Source of the DNA: Sclerurus mexicanus
Lineage: Eukaryota > Chordata > Aves > Passeriformes > Furnariidae
Direction of reading: 5' to 3'
Length of the DNA: 64,000 nucleotides
Assembly: GCA_013396755.1 (NCBI GenBank)
Contig: VWZF01000357.1
Location: 187,885 to 251,884 of the forward strand
The position numbers and the translations under genes were made by a program. Every line of letters begins with the position of its first letter. The first letter of the stretch is position 1. Below the pieces are notes generated by a model, which ran no database searches, had not been told where the DNA came from, and was given only the letters and a program-made list of their open reading frames with translations. Of this stretch, positions 46,546 through 58,925 are shown in pieces.

Positions 46546-49500
46546 CTAATACATATGGATTCTTCTGAACAACTCACAAACTTCCTTCCTAGCATGTTAC
46601 TTTAAAGTGTTAAAGAAAAGAAAGCTTCTATTTTATGTTTCTGTCTGATTGATATGGGACTTCTATCTCATATCTCCCATCTGCCAAGACTGACTTGTAG
46701 AAATTTGCAGCATAGAGCATTTTGTAAAAATGTGGACTCCACATGTACAGTGGAGAAACACAAGCAGGGATTTTGCTTCCTTGACTCTTCCACATCAAGA
46801 GTCTCTGGTATTCTTCCAGCTATCTGCCCTCCCTCATACATAATGTCACTTTTGATACTGAAGGAGCTCAAAAAAGACAGCTGCTGCTGAGAGTTGAGGT
46901 ACCCTTAATGCTTCATTCACTGATACTGCCAATGGAGCTTAAGAAATTACTTTTCCAGTGATAAATTTTTTCCTGACCCTGTCTTGTTGGTATGGTGGAA
47001 AAATATAAGAGTATATTTCATTTCTCCACTTTCAGTATCCCTTACCAGTATTCTAATGATGAAATTTGTTTTGGCTACTTCATGCTGTAGTTCCTCTTGA
47101 GCTGGCAGCTGGGTGGAATTCCTCCTGGTGAGGCATCCATCTCATCACTGCTGCACTCCAGACTTTCAGTGAACTGTGTGATGTGTTTTGAAATGACACA
47201 TTAGAGTTCCCCAACCACTTGTAGTTGCAAACCTCCAGGCTATGTGTAAATGAATTGTGTTACTCAGACTAGTGATGCTAATGCATTAGTATCACATATG
47301 AAATGTGTGACAAGAATTTGAAAAACTTACATAGAACAACCCTTCAGCTCCTTCAGCATGTATAATGATAATAACTGTAATATGGATACAGTATTCATCT
47401 GCTTCATGATTAGAACACAGTAGTAGTGATGTGATTTTTTGGTTTTTTTTTTAAATTTTGCTTGTCACTTAATCTTGAACACTTTGCTTGACTTGTTTTC
47501 AGATTCCTTCTACTGATGGAAGAAACTGATTTGGTTGTAAAGGTGGGCTTCATTACTAAACTCCAACCAATAAGAAACTTTTTAGTCTTGACTTAGTTTA
47601 TTCTAAAAGGACAGGCATTTACAAAATTATAGTTCCAAAAATTTAGAGACCTTTGCATTTAAGGATTTGATTTAGACCACTTTATAATTCAACCTATTAT
47701 CAAAGTATCCAAAAATGTCATCTATATCATACTGAACACTAACAATACTACTATATAATCCTCATTATGTTCAAATGTCTCCTTTCCTTTTTGTATTATT
47801 TCTATATCCTGCAGTTGCTCTGGAGGTGACTGTATTATGTAGACTCAAAATATACCTACAAAATATTTTGACATCTAGGAACAGCAGATATTATGCATAC
47901 ATATAGTTTTCAGAAGGATTAGTGAGCTATATCCATACACAAATATCTTGTGTATCTTGGGATTTGTTCACATCTAAATCCAGTAAACACAACTGATGAA
48001 AGGTAGTGGGACCAAACAGCTAGTACTCTGAAAAATAATTTCCACAAGTTCAAAGTCAGCATTACTAATTTTTTCACATGTGAAGCTCGCTTTCATAAGC
48101 CCTATGCCAGATTAATATAACTCTATTGCTTCTAAGCCAGATCTGTCCTGTGTGAGGTCAGTAATAACTACCAGACACTGGGCTATACTAATATAGCTAA
48201 AATCTGCATCTGATATCAAAGGAATTTTAATTTAAGTATATGTATCTATTTTAATAACTCTTGATGAACATGTCCTGCATCGAGTGACAGGGTATGGAAT
48301 CAGCATTCCATATAAAATGAGATATGTCACATATTTAAAAAAAACAATACTTGAAAGTAGAGAAAAAGTGATCTGGGTAACATGGGATTTTCAAAAGCTT
48401 GAAGTGTAGGTCTCTGATAGCCCTGAAATCACTACTGAAACATCCAGTGACTTCTACAGGAGCAGATCAAGTACAATGCTGTTCATACTTTTAACTCCTA
48501 CTCCTAAGTAATTTTATATATCTGACAATATGGAAACATAATATGGTAATGAATATTCATTTACTCCAGGATCTTCTTAGCTTTCATTTGAAAAATATAT
48601 GAGTACATTTGGCTATAAAAATATGTGCTGCATCCAACCTATTTTCCTGGTGCTTGATAGCATTAATTCCTAATTGAACTGGTATCCAAAACAGTTTGGA
48701 TTACAATTCAAATTAAAATTCAAACTGCTGAGCTGTTTTTAAATAAATTTCTGTTCGACTTGAAAAATGCATTTTTAATAAAATGTCTCTAGTTTAAAAA
48801 AACTTTAAAATCTTTTAGGAGTAAATACGGTTGAATACATAGTGATTCTCTAGTGCAGACAGGCAGACAGAAATAAGCTTACCTATTCTCCTTGACAGAA
48901 CTGTAATGAATTTTCAAATTCAAAAAAAAAAAAAACCAAGACACTCAAAGCAGCAATTATAAAAGAGCTGCCATAAAACACATAGCCAGATTCTACAGAT
49001 AAGGCCTTGTAGATCTGTACATTTTTTAGCTGCACTGCCTGCAGCATAGACAACTGTCTAAAAGATGCTTATTGACATAGCTGGCAGGTCAGCATTAATA
49101 ATTATACCCTCTACAGTATTATTGTTCAAAATGTGATACTTATATATGATATGAACATGAGATACAGCTCCTGAGAATTTAGCTTTCATTATGTTGAATT
49201 GCAATCTGAAATTTAACAGCGTGAAATAGGACAGTATGTAATTTGGGTATGATGTGAGGTGACTGGGATGTACCACCAGAAGAATAAGGATGCTTTTTGG
49301 GAAGGAAAGTAAAAGATGCAGGTAATGCCTTCTGCCTTCATGCAAGAGAACTGATGTAAAAATGTATTGCACATTATATCCAAGATGCCTGTGTAATAAA
49401 CTTACACTGTATGAAGTTAATTAATCACTTGTGAGAATAATTTATCTTATCATATGAAAGACAGAAATAAATTAGCAGGAGGACAAACCATTGTAACATT

Positions 49501-50482
49501 GGCTTATGCCTGTGCAATATGGGTCACAGAACCTATCACATCCTGAGCAGAGAAAATTACAGTCATAAATAATAATCCATTCAATGCCCCTCACTCAGGA
49601 AACATGAAAGTCTCAGAGAATGTCAATAAACTAATTGAGTTTGAAAAAAAAAAAAAAAGGGTGAAATTTCAACAGAAAACTGCAGCCAAAATTAGACACG
49701 ATCTAATTATAAAGTTTGAATGGGAATATGAATCTGATTAATTACAGTGTATCAAATATTTAACAGAAAATATCAACTATAATTGCCATTTGAAACTTTT
49801 TTCCTGATTGGGAAGTTAGAGAGCAAACGAGGAGAAATTTAACAGAAAGAATAAAAGAATGACAGAAATCAAAATAGAACAAAAGAATTATTCCATTGGT
49901 CTAGACTGACATTGCACCTATACTGCTATCCTGTCCCTAGAGAATGCATAGGCTAATCCTTTTTTTCTCAAGTCTGATTTTGATGTGTGGAGGACCAATA
50001 CCACACAGACAATGAGGACAGTTTAAGTGAATGAAAAAGTGCATAGGCAAAGCTTTAAAACTAGCTAGATGTACAGTTTGGTCAATACCCTTCAAAGCAA
50101 TCAGCTTCTATTGAGGAAGTATCTAGAGGTGTGTCATCTGCAGGAGTCTCATACAAGGTATCTGCAAAGAAGCTGCTGCAATCAAATATCTAAGGATCTT
50201 TGAATGTGTTGTCTAGGTCTGTGTCATGACATAGGAACACAGCTCCTCCTGACAGAGCAATTGACATTACTTTTTCAATTCAGTCCTACTTTCATATTAA
50301 ATAATAAATTCTGCTATAAGAGTATTTTTAATATCTCTGTACATTCTCATAAAGGATTTTTTCTGAACATGGTGGCACACTAAGAAGAGTTTCCACTCAT
50401 ATAAATCCATTACAACTATATCTAAAGCACGGATTTTATTTTACAGCTAAATGTAACACATAGAATGTTTTTAAAATGCAAA

Positions 50483-50520
50483 ACAAATAAACAAAAAAAA
50501 ACCCAAACCCAAAAAACCCT
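50483..50520 (+). repeat. A-rich region with CCCAAA units
   Basis: AAACAAATAAACAAAAAAAA followed by CCCAAACCC. A low-complexity run without an associated retroposon body. Confidence 0.85.
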
Positions 50521-51717
50521 CCAGATATAAACTCACATTCAATAGATTTAATTGATCTTAATCACATCAATATAAAATTTGACATATAAACATACCAACT
50601 TTCCTTGCCATTTTTAGATTGCTTTAATTAATGAGTATTCATATCCATAAAATGTTGAAAATGAGAAGACCAAGAGCTTCTATGTTCAACTGGAACCATA
50701 TCAAATTATTTGATATTTAGTCTCATATTAATAGTGGACAAAGTGTTTTAGTATTATACTCTTGTTACTATGCTGTAATGATAAGGCAAGAAAACTTTTA
50801 CTCCATGTATTCTTGTTACAAAATTAGGCAACATTTTTTAAAATAACATCTGTTATTAATAGAAGTAGTTATGGTTCTATCTTTTCCACATTTCAAATTG
50901 AATCACAATCACAGGTTTTTATATGAGATTACATTTTAAATCTTGTTCAAAAATTATATAGAGTTGTTTACCATCATATGGCTGTTGTGTTTCATTGATA
51001 GATGAGGTAATTCCTGTTTATCAATTTGGTAAGCATTTTGAGAAAAGGAGTGTTGAATAAAAATACTATTGATATACTTAGCTTCAAAGGCCGTGTAATG
51101 CAGCTTCATAAAGTCATATAAATCTGAGGTGAATAGCTATTAGGTCATCTGGTTAAGTTCAGCCACAAATAACTCAAATGAGTTTTGCATTATTTGTATC
51201 AGACCCCCTGGGAAATTTTTCTGCAGACATAAATTTCAATTATAGAAATTGTATCCTGATACTCAAACTAAATTTTCCTTCACTCAATTTCATCTCACTC
51301 TCCCCTCTCATGTTCTCAGGTCTAACCAAGGTTGCTAATGTCCTTTTATAAAATAATAAACCCTTAATTATCTTTTTCTATTTTTTTTACAGAAAGACAA
51401 ATGTAAGGCTTGAAGCCTTCTTACTAAGGATGAAAAATGAAGAGAAAAGGATATAACCAATGCACCAAAGACCTCAGAAAGTGTTTTGAAAGGAGGCAAT
51501 AAACCAACTGAGACACTAGGAAAGCAGACTGCAGTTAGGCAAGATTAAAAGCAAGGGATTACAGTTAAATGTTGTCAAGTCAGGGACAGCAATCTGAAGG
51601 GCATATATACTTTTACCTAAGTGTCCTTCATTGGCATGTCACTGATTACTAGATCTTGATCTGTATTTCCAAAAGTCAGTTATTAAGAAGTTAGGATATG
51701 AGGAACGAGAAGTTCTC

Positions 51718-51734
51718 TTTTTTTTTTTTTTTTT
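51718..51734 (+). repeat. Poly-T run
   Basis: Seventeen consecutive T followed by a further pyrimidine-rich segment. No retroposon body is recognised on the minus strand. Confidence 0.85.
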
Positions 51735-52757
51735 ACTTTTTTCCTATTCTCCAATCACTGTTTAACAAAACTACTTGCAGCTAAAGCATTTTTCCATGCA
51801 TCTTAGGTAAAGCATCATGATTCTCTAACTTAACTCTTGCTTAATTTCTTACTTAACTTAATTCAGTTCAGTAGTGCCTTTGAGGTCAATGGTCATAGTT
51901 TAAAAAGAGCTCAGGTCTCATACGCATCAACATGAATTCTCTAGACTTTTTAAAGTACTCATGGAGACAAAGTTTGCAATGATCTTCAGTGGAACTTGAA
52001 GCTTTTGATACCCATGTCTTAACCACAATTTTTAAATCAGTCTGTTCTATACGCTAACTATTCAGAGTATTTTCTTTTTCCTAAGTTTTGTCTTTATCTA
52101 TATGTGCAACATCACAAAATTAATCTTGGACCCTGTATTTTATTCCCTTTTTCAATGATTATATTAATATACTGAAAAAAATCTGACTCTAGACTGAGTC
52201 TTTAGTCTTTCTTCTTAACTTTAAGCACAACTACATACTCTATTTTTGTTTATAGTGTTGTGGCTGATGTTCAATCCAGGATAAAACAGCTCTATCTAGA
52301 TGGTTGTAAGCCCTTTTTAATTTCAATGCATCTAATAACAACTACTCTTACAGTTTCTTAAACATCCTTCTTTCTATAATGCTAAGCATGCCTTAAATTA
52401 GTATTTATAACAGTCATCCAAAAGGAAGCATCAAGAGCTGGAAGAGACAAAATACATCTCAGGATGCACCTGCTCCTAATTATGTTATTTTATATCAAAT
52501 AAAGGAATTTGATAAGACTGGATCCAGATCCTGGCATAGTTCATTTGTTCTACATGATTATTTGCACAATGTTTCTTTTCAAAAATAAGTTGTGGCTAAT
52601 TTTAATTTAGGAAGCAAAGGCAGTTGCTTTTAGGTTTAAAGAAACAAAGCACTTGGCTGCTAAATTTGATTGTTTGATCACTATGAACTTTGTGCTGATC
52701 TGTCAATATATTATTCTATGGGCTTTTCCTTAAGCCAAGTGATTTTAGGAAATATAG

Positions 52758-52870
52758 CAAAAAAGAAAAATAAAATAAAAAAAAAAACACAAAGAAACAA
52801 AAAAAACCCACAACAAAACGAAACCAAACCAGCAAACAAAACAAAATAAAAAGAAAAACAAAAAATGAAA
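52758..52870 (+). repeat. Long A-rich region with C interruptions
   Basis: Over 110 bases are almost free of T and G, made of A-runs with C or CC interruptions. It is among the largest of the A-rich regions here, together with that at 18389-18515. Confidence 0.9.
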
Positions 52871-54204
52871 CAACCTTTATCAAGTTTGGGTAGTGAAAGG
52901 GCCTGAATTCAGATACTTCATCTTCAGTGAATCAAATTATTTGCTGCAATAAATCACAGCAACTTCATGACTTAAATGGCACTAAGTAGTTATGAGGAAT
53001 GTTGCTTTCTTTTCTAAACTTCAAATCAAAATGCTCAGAGGTCCCACAGACTAAGGACTTGTTATTTGTTGTCTACCAAATCTTCTCTGAAGCACAGAGG
53101 TCAAAAAGAGGGTGCTGCTGGAACATGCCAAGAAGAAATCTCTGTTTCCTGATCCAGATTCTTCAGAACTGTGTTTGGCCAAGACAGATTCTCCAAGTCT
53201 CTGTAACTGCATGCAGAAATTCAGTGTAATTTGTCATCGTTTGCCTGCTTAATTCAAAGCCTTTTCACTTTCTAAATGATAAAAATAACTATCCTAGCGT
53301 CTTGTACATCATTGTGGCACAGTATTTATCAAGTTGTAGTGCAGCTCAGATGACTTAGGTTCCCAGTTTACAACCTGCCCATTGAAAAATCCTTCTTTTT
53401 TCGAGTGTAGGTCTTGACTTATGCCTGTACTATAAGCTGTGCCCAGTTTGCTTACCTACAAATAGATTTTGTGTTATTTTAGCTGAGAAACCAAAAATTG
53501 TGAGAAAGTGAAGAAAGCCAGATCACTTCCTTTAACACTTTTGTAAAAGAACTTAGAATGCTGTATGGCTTTCAAAATACAGGTGATCATTGACCAGATA
53601 TGCTCTTTCAGACCATAACTTCAAGAGTCTGAAATATATTAGCTGTCACATAATAATATGATCCTGCAAACTAGTTAAATACTGTAAACTAGTTAAATAG
53701 CATTTTCATTATTTTTTTTAGCTGAGGAAACTGAGATAGTGATAAGCAGCTTATAGACTCACATCTTTGTATAGTCACAGAGATCAAATTGCAGAGAATG
53801 TGAATACTGTGTCTACATTCCATTTATTAGAAGGGGAGTGGGTTTAAGATCACCATAAAAGCAACATTTTCCCCATCACTGAAAGATTCTCCCTAGCTTG
53901 CTGCGCATGAATCAAAACAAAGTCTCAAAATCAGAATCAAAATGTGTATGAGAAGCAGAAACTATCTGATAAATTAATTCTATTGTGCATTTATTTGACC
54001 TTGGTAATAACTCCAGCCACTTCAGTGACCAAAACTTCAGGACAAAAGTAATATGCCTTGACTGGCTATAGCTATGGATGTATAAAGGGTTAGCCTATAT
54101 ATGTAGCAAATTTTATCAGTCCTTCATTGTGATGTTAAATAATACAGCAGAATAGAATCAATACATATCAATATATTAAAATGCACTTTTATAGTGAAAT
54201 CATT

Positions 54205-57039
54205 TACTTTTTTTCTAACAGGGTCAATTTCATTTTGGCAAGACAGCCAAGAATCTGCAGAAGAATATATGAAGAGGATAACCAGTCAAGGCAATGATGC
54301 TTTATTATTTTCCTCTTTCAACTAACCTAGTGTATCTGCATGCAAGATTTGTCTGTTATCATTTAGCTTTGCTCAGATCCTGGGAAACTGTGTGTAGAGA
54401 CTTTGAAGAGATACCCTCTAGTGGTTACATTTTCAATACAAAATGGATATCATTTGCTCCCCAGAATGGAGTATTTACTTAAGAACTAAAGAGATGAAAA
54501 GAGCATTCTCTCTTTTCGTTTGTCTCTCTATCAGCAAAGGAAAATAACCTTGGGTTTCTCTAATCTCTGACAAGTTAATTGCATTCCTTCTTTTATCAAT
54601 TCAAGTAAAACATTGGGAGGCTTCATGGTCTCATGGCCCTCTTTTGGACAGATATGACAAAATTTCATCTTCCGAAATAGATGTACAATAACCTTTTGAC
54701 TTATTTTCAGTAAAATTACTTTTGTCTTCATTTCCTTCAATGTCAATGCCAAATGGATTGAATATAAACTATCACAGAAATATTTTCTATTGTTGGAGCA
54801 AAGGGCTTACATCCAGGGCACTTGCTCTCAGGTCTGACACTGAACTTCACCTTTGACTAGACAGCTGCACATTGCATGCCTCAGTTTGAAATATGTATAA
54901 TGACGATTGCTTCACTTAAACATTTAGCCAAGCATTAATTATGTATTTGTTAAATCTGTTAAGTTTGTGCAGAAAGAAGTATAGATAGACCCACACCGCT
55001 GCCTATATTGCCTGCTCAGAAAAGGACTTTATGAAGAAATACAGTCAAGGACCTTTTTCAGGATGCACATATTCCTGAAATTCTTGGATGATCCTATATA
55101 TTTCTGCTACATACACAGGCAACTTAGTCCTTTTTTACCCTGGCTGACTGAAACTATGCCATTGTTCAGCAATGCCTTAGCAAAAAAGACATATAATACC
55201 TTCAACTGACATATTAAAAAAATTATCATATATAAACAAATATCCACAGGGCATTGGAATGACCCATGTACTCCAGTCCTCAATGTCCTGCAGGTACTGA
55301 TAGTTAGCTTGATTAAATTAACTTTTTCACTTACTTCACTGGGCTACAAGTACCATGCACATATTCACTTAAAGAAGTCTACATGTAACAATTAACCTTT
55401 GGTCTCTTGTCTGAATGAGAACAAAATATGCAAGCTCTAAATTTACAGTTTTGTATGATCCAGAGATATGGTCAGTCAGAGATCATTTATTTATCAATTC
55501 ATAAATTTATAACAGAAGAAATAAAGATATGGAAGAATGTAATGAAGGAAATTCTGTGCTTGGAAAGGAACCAAAAATGTCAGCTAGACCTCTTTGTACA
55601 GGGACAATAATGAAAATATGACAACTCAGCCTCCTGTCTGGAAGAGTAACCTAGAATAAGTTATAGATTAGGTATAGGCTAAGTAATAACAAAAGCAAAG
55701 CAAACAAAACACACCCAAGACACTATGCTTCTTTTAAAGGTGTAATAACAATTTTTTGAATAATTATTTCTGAATTTCAGTATTGGCTGTCATATTGACA
55801 AGTACATATGTTTATTTGATCTGTAACTTCATGTAGTCTGCATAAGCTATAAATACTCATTTATTTTCAAGTATAGTTACATACCAAACTGAGACCTGAG
55901 GAATCAAAAGGATTTAGTATTAATACGTTTAGTGATTCTTTGTTATGTACTATTATGAGTAAAAAAACATAGTCATTAGAGATAAATTCAATTCCACTTT
56001 GAAATATCTTCTATTCTTCTGCACCTAAATAGTTCATAGATGCAGGATTTCAGGAAAAAAATTAATAACCATGGTGATGCTCTGTGTGTGTATACACATA
56101 TATATAAAATATAGAGAAAATATATCAGGACAGATAAGTTTGCACTAACAAACAAGAAAGACTAAGTATGAGTTGACATAATGAGCTTTGCAACTGTGCA
56201 TTACAAAACTCTCTTCCCTGAACTTCTACCTGATGTTTATACTATCTTAACATGTACAGATAAGCAAGCAGCCATAATTTGATTAAATTGTCTGTACTTT
56301 TACTTAATCCATAGGAGATATAAAATTGTGGGAAGTACAAAATCAGATACATTTTCAGTCAAGAAGTCAAGATCTCTCCATGAGAGATCTGAGCATAGTC
56401 CAAGTTTTAGCCACCACAGATAAATTTTTTTGATGTCAGCAATTATCTTGCCCTGGATGGTAGAAAAGTACTGTTTTACAGTTGTCTGAAGGATATTCTG
56501 CAAATTTCTGTGTTCTGTATATCTTCAGTTTATTACAGTCTTCCATTTCATTCTTCATGTCCATCAGGTTCCTGAAGAATATCAATCAGCATGAAAACTA
56601 TTTCCATTATAGCAGACCTGCCCTAGGTAAAATACTCCATTACAAAAGTTACTTCACATTAATTGTGCAATAAAGTGAGATCATTCTTCAAGTTTTTATG
56701 AAATGTTGGAGCTGACCTCTGTTTTATGAGGTATTGTGGAAGATATGTATAGAAGGATCAGAAAAAGCCATCATACATCAACTTCGTGAGCATTAAACCA
56801 GCTGCCATAAGCCATTACTAGTCCAGAATCCATATGATATGAGTATGATGGTAAGCCTGCACTAATAAGGCCTACTGAGAGGCTACAGAAATGGTATGCG
56901 GCTTATACTCTTTCCATACATGAATCAAGAGTTTTGTACAGGCTTCCAAACAGACAAGACTAACACACAGAAGCGCTCACTTTGACAAACCTCTCCTCAG
57001 CCCCATTCTATCCATTGGTCTCATTCCCTCTCCTGATCC
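54205..57039. other. Unique AT-rich non-coding stretch
   Basis: No gene is supported. A splice-acceptor-like signal at 54221 is followed by a 33-codon open frame (see findings). A TATACACATATATATAAAA block lies near 56090-56110. Confidence 0.45.
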
Positions 57040-57043
57040 AATT

Positions 57044-57643
57044 CTAACATTTTTGTCTGTGAAAATATTGACTCAGCCTCCAGTTAGGTTTAAGTTTAGG
57101 ATTAGGGCTTGGGTTGAGAGGTAGAAAGCCAATAGCTCCAACTGGAGGGGTGGCAGAGCACAAAAGGGGTTTCCAAAGGATCTTTCCTTTCGTAGTTAAC
57201 CCAATCCTTTGACATTCATTTTCCAACTCTGATTCAGCTGGAGATCTAGACTTTTCTGTTGTTCTCAACTGTAACTCTTTCTCTAACCCAGACTTTAAAG
57301 CTGAAGGTGTAGCAGTTTTTATAGGCTCTCCCAGACTTTTCCCACTTTGCACTGGGAGGGGAGAGGGTGAATGTGGAAGACAGGTCTCACTGTGATTTGA
57401 AGGCAATTGTCTCTCCCCATGCCCCACGAGGGAAGCCAAGGTCCATTACCCTACACTTGGGATCCTGTTGCAGGTGTTAAACACTTGGATGACTGACGGA
57501 GTAGTTTGCAGGTAGATAAGCCTGTTATTGGAAGGCAGGGCCCTTGTAAATTCATTCTCTGAAGAGACTGCACAATTCATTTCAGATAAGGCACAAGAAT
57601 TACCTTCTTGCAACCACTGCTGACAACTCCCATTGAAAATCAT
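57044..57643 (-). pseudogene. Possible broken coding frame (unrecognised)
   Basis: On the minus strand a frame opens with ATG at 57643 and runs 65 codons to a stop at 57446-57448. Two codons later, in the same frame, it continues with an ATG at 57439 for 131 codons to 57044. That is about 200 codons interrupted by a single stop. GC content is about 45% (counted over 57121-57420) against under 20-35% in nearby lines. The second part is rich in Pro, Ser, Lys and Leu, with no transmembrane segment or domain I recognise. It could be a remnant of a host exon, a retroviral gag remnant, or simply GC-rich non-coding DNA. I do not recognise the product and see no flanking LTR or poly-A tail. Confidence 0.22.
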
Positions 57644-58787
57644 GGCTGAGATTCAGAAACGTGGCTAGAGAAATTAAATATTCCCAGTTTCATTGTGTGG
57701 TCCCAGGTACTCATTTACTATCAAGATCTTTTATTATTAAATACTTTGTCAGGTATCATTTTAAGCTACATTTCTCCCTTTTTTTCTTCTTTAATATAAA
57801 AGCAAATTTCTCCTTATATCATATTTATGACAAAATTATTGCTTGCAAAAAGTTAGTATAGTTAATATTTAAAATACCAATATTTTAAATATGATTCATT
57901 TAACAATTGTGAAATGAAAAGTCTGACTGGGTAGTTCAGTGTTGCTATTGCATGAAAAATAAATTCACTTATTCTATTACTAGAATGTGTGCCTAGAAAA
58001 AAAACAAAAACATTTATAAAACTGTAACTAATTGCACATCCTGAAGGTCAACATTAATAAAAACCAATATGTACATTATTAAGCCCACAGAGAAAACAAT
58101 TAGTGATGTTTTCAGGTGTCATTAAAATCAAATATACTAAAATGCGTAAACAATGATTTTTATCTGAAAGATACACCAGACTCCTTGTACCTTATGACAG
58201 AAGAAAGACCTTCAGAACTTAATGTGGCTACCTCACAATTTGAATTATGAGGTATAAAGAAAAGTTACTTCATAAATTTTAGTCATTGTGGTTGCTCACC
58301 ATGAATCCTTCAATGCTGCATGAAAATAACACTTTCTTCCAGGGCTCTTATGAAGTTTTTATTATTCTCAGGAAGAGTTATGAGTTTTGGGAAACTTTTG
58401 AATTCTTTCCATTGATCTTTTTTTCCCACTTATCATCATGGAAGTGTTGCTAGAAGATATAAATATGGTAATAGTATGGGAAATGGCAGAAGCATCGTTA
58501 GTACCTCACTTTTCTATTAAAGAACTCAGAATTGCTAATTATTATATATGTTAAAATTAATCTCCTCTTTTTCCTACTGTTTTGAAAATTTCTACTTGCC
58601 TACTTTTTCACCATTTCTTTTACACTGTAATGGAAATAAGCTGCTGACTGTATATGGATGACTTCACTTATCGTTGATTCAGAGTAAGAATCTCATACAC
58701 TTAATCTGTGAGTAGTCCCAGTAGTCAAAATATGAGGACTATAGGTATAGAAAAGATTTCCAAAGAAACATAATCCTGAAATACATT
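57644..58787. other. Unique AT-rich non-coding stretch
   Basis: Very AT-rich DNA. No gene, RNA or repeat recognised. Confidence 0.55.
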
Positions 58788-58925
58788 GGCCCTGATTCTT
58801 ATTTACATAAGGCCCCTTTACACATTCTGGCAGCAGAAAGGAACCCTAACGTGTATTTAAATAAAATTTATGCCCACTCTAAGATTTTTTTATGCTGCCA
58901 GAACTGTGTAAAACAAAATCAGGAC
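58788..58925. mobile_element. Old palindromic MITE-like element
   Basis: The block is bounded by terminal inverted repeats. The outer CCTGATT (58791-58797) pairs with AATCAGG (58917-58923). The inner TTTACACATTCTGGCAGCA (58817-58835) pairs with TGCTGCCAGAACTGTGTAAA (58893-58912) with only one extra base. The right arm lacks about 14 bases present in the left. The wording GGCCCTGATTC ... GGCCCCTTTACAC resembles foldback repeats seen in archosaur and turtle genomes, non-autonomous DNA transposons of about 100-200 bp. No transposase is encoded. The exact family and target-site duplication are not determined. Confidence 0.75.

Larger units (their letters stand above)
45820..54204. other. Long AT-rich non-coding stretch
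   Basis: No gene or dispersed transposon recognised over about 8 kb. It contains A-rich regions at 46479-46545, 50483-50520 and 52758-52870, poly-A runs near 48926 and 49645, and a poly-T run at 51718-51734. A duplicated 14-mer occurs at 53668 and 53686. Frames at 46654-46890 and 49058-49372 have no domains. Confidence 0.5.
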
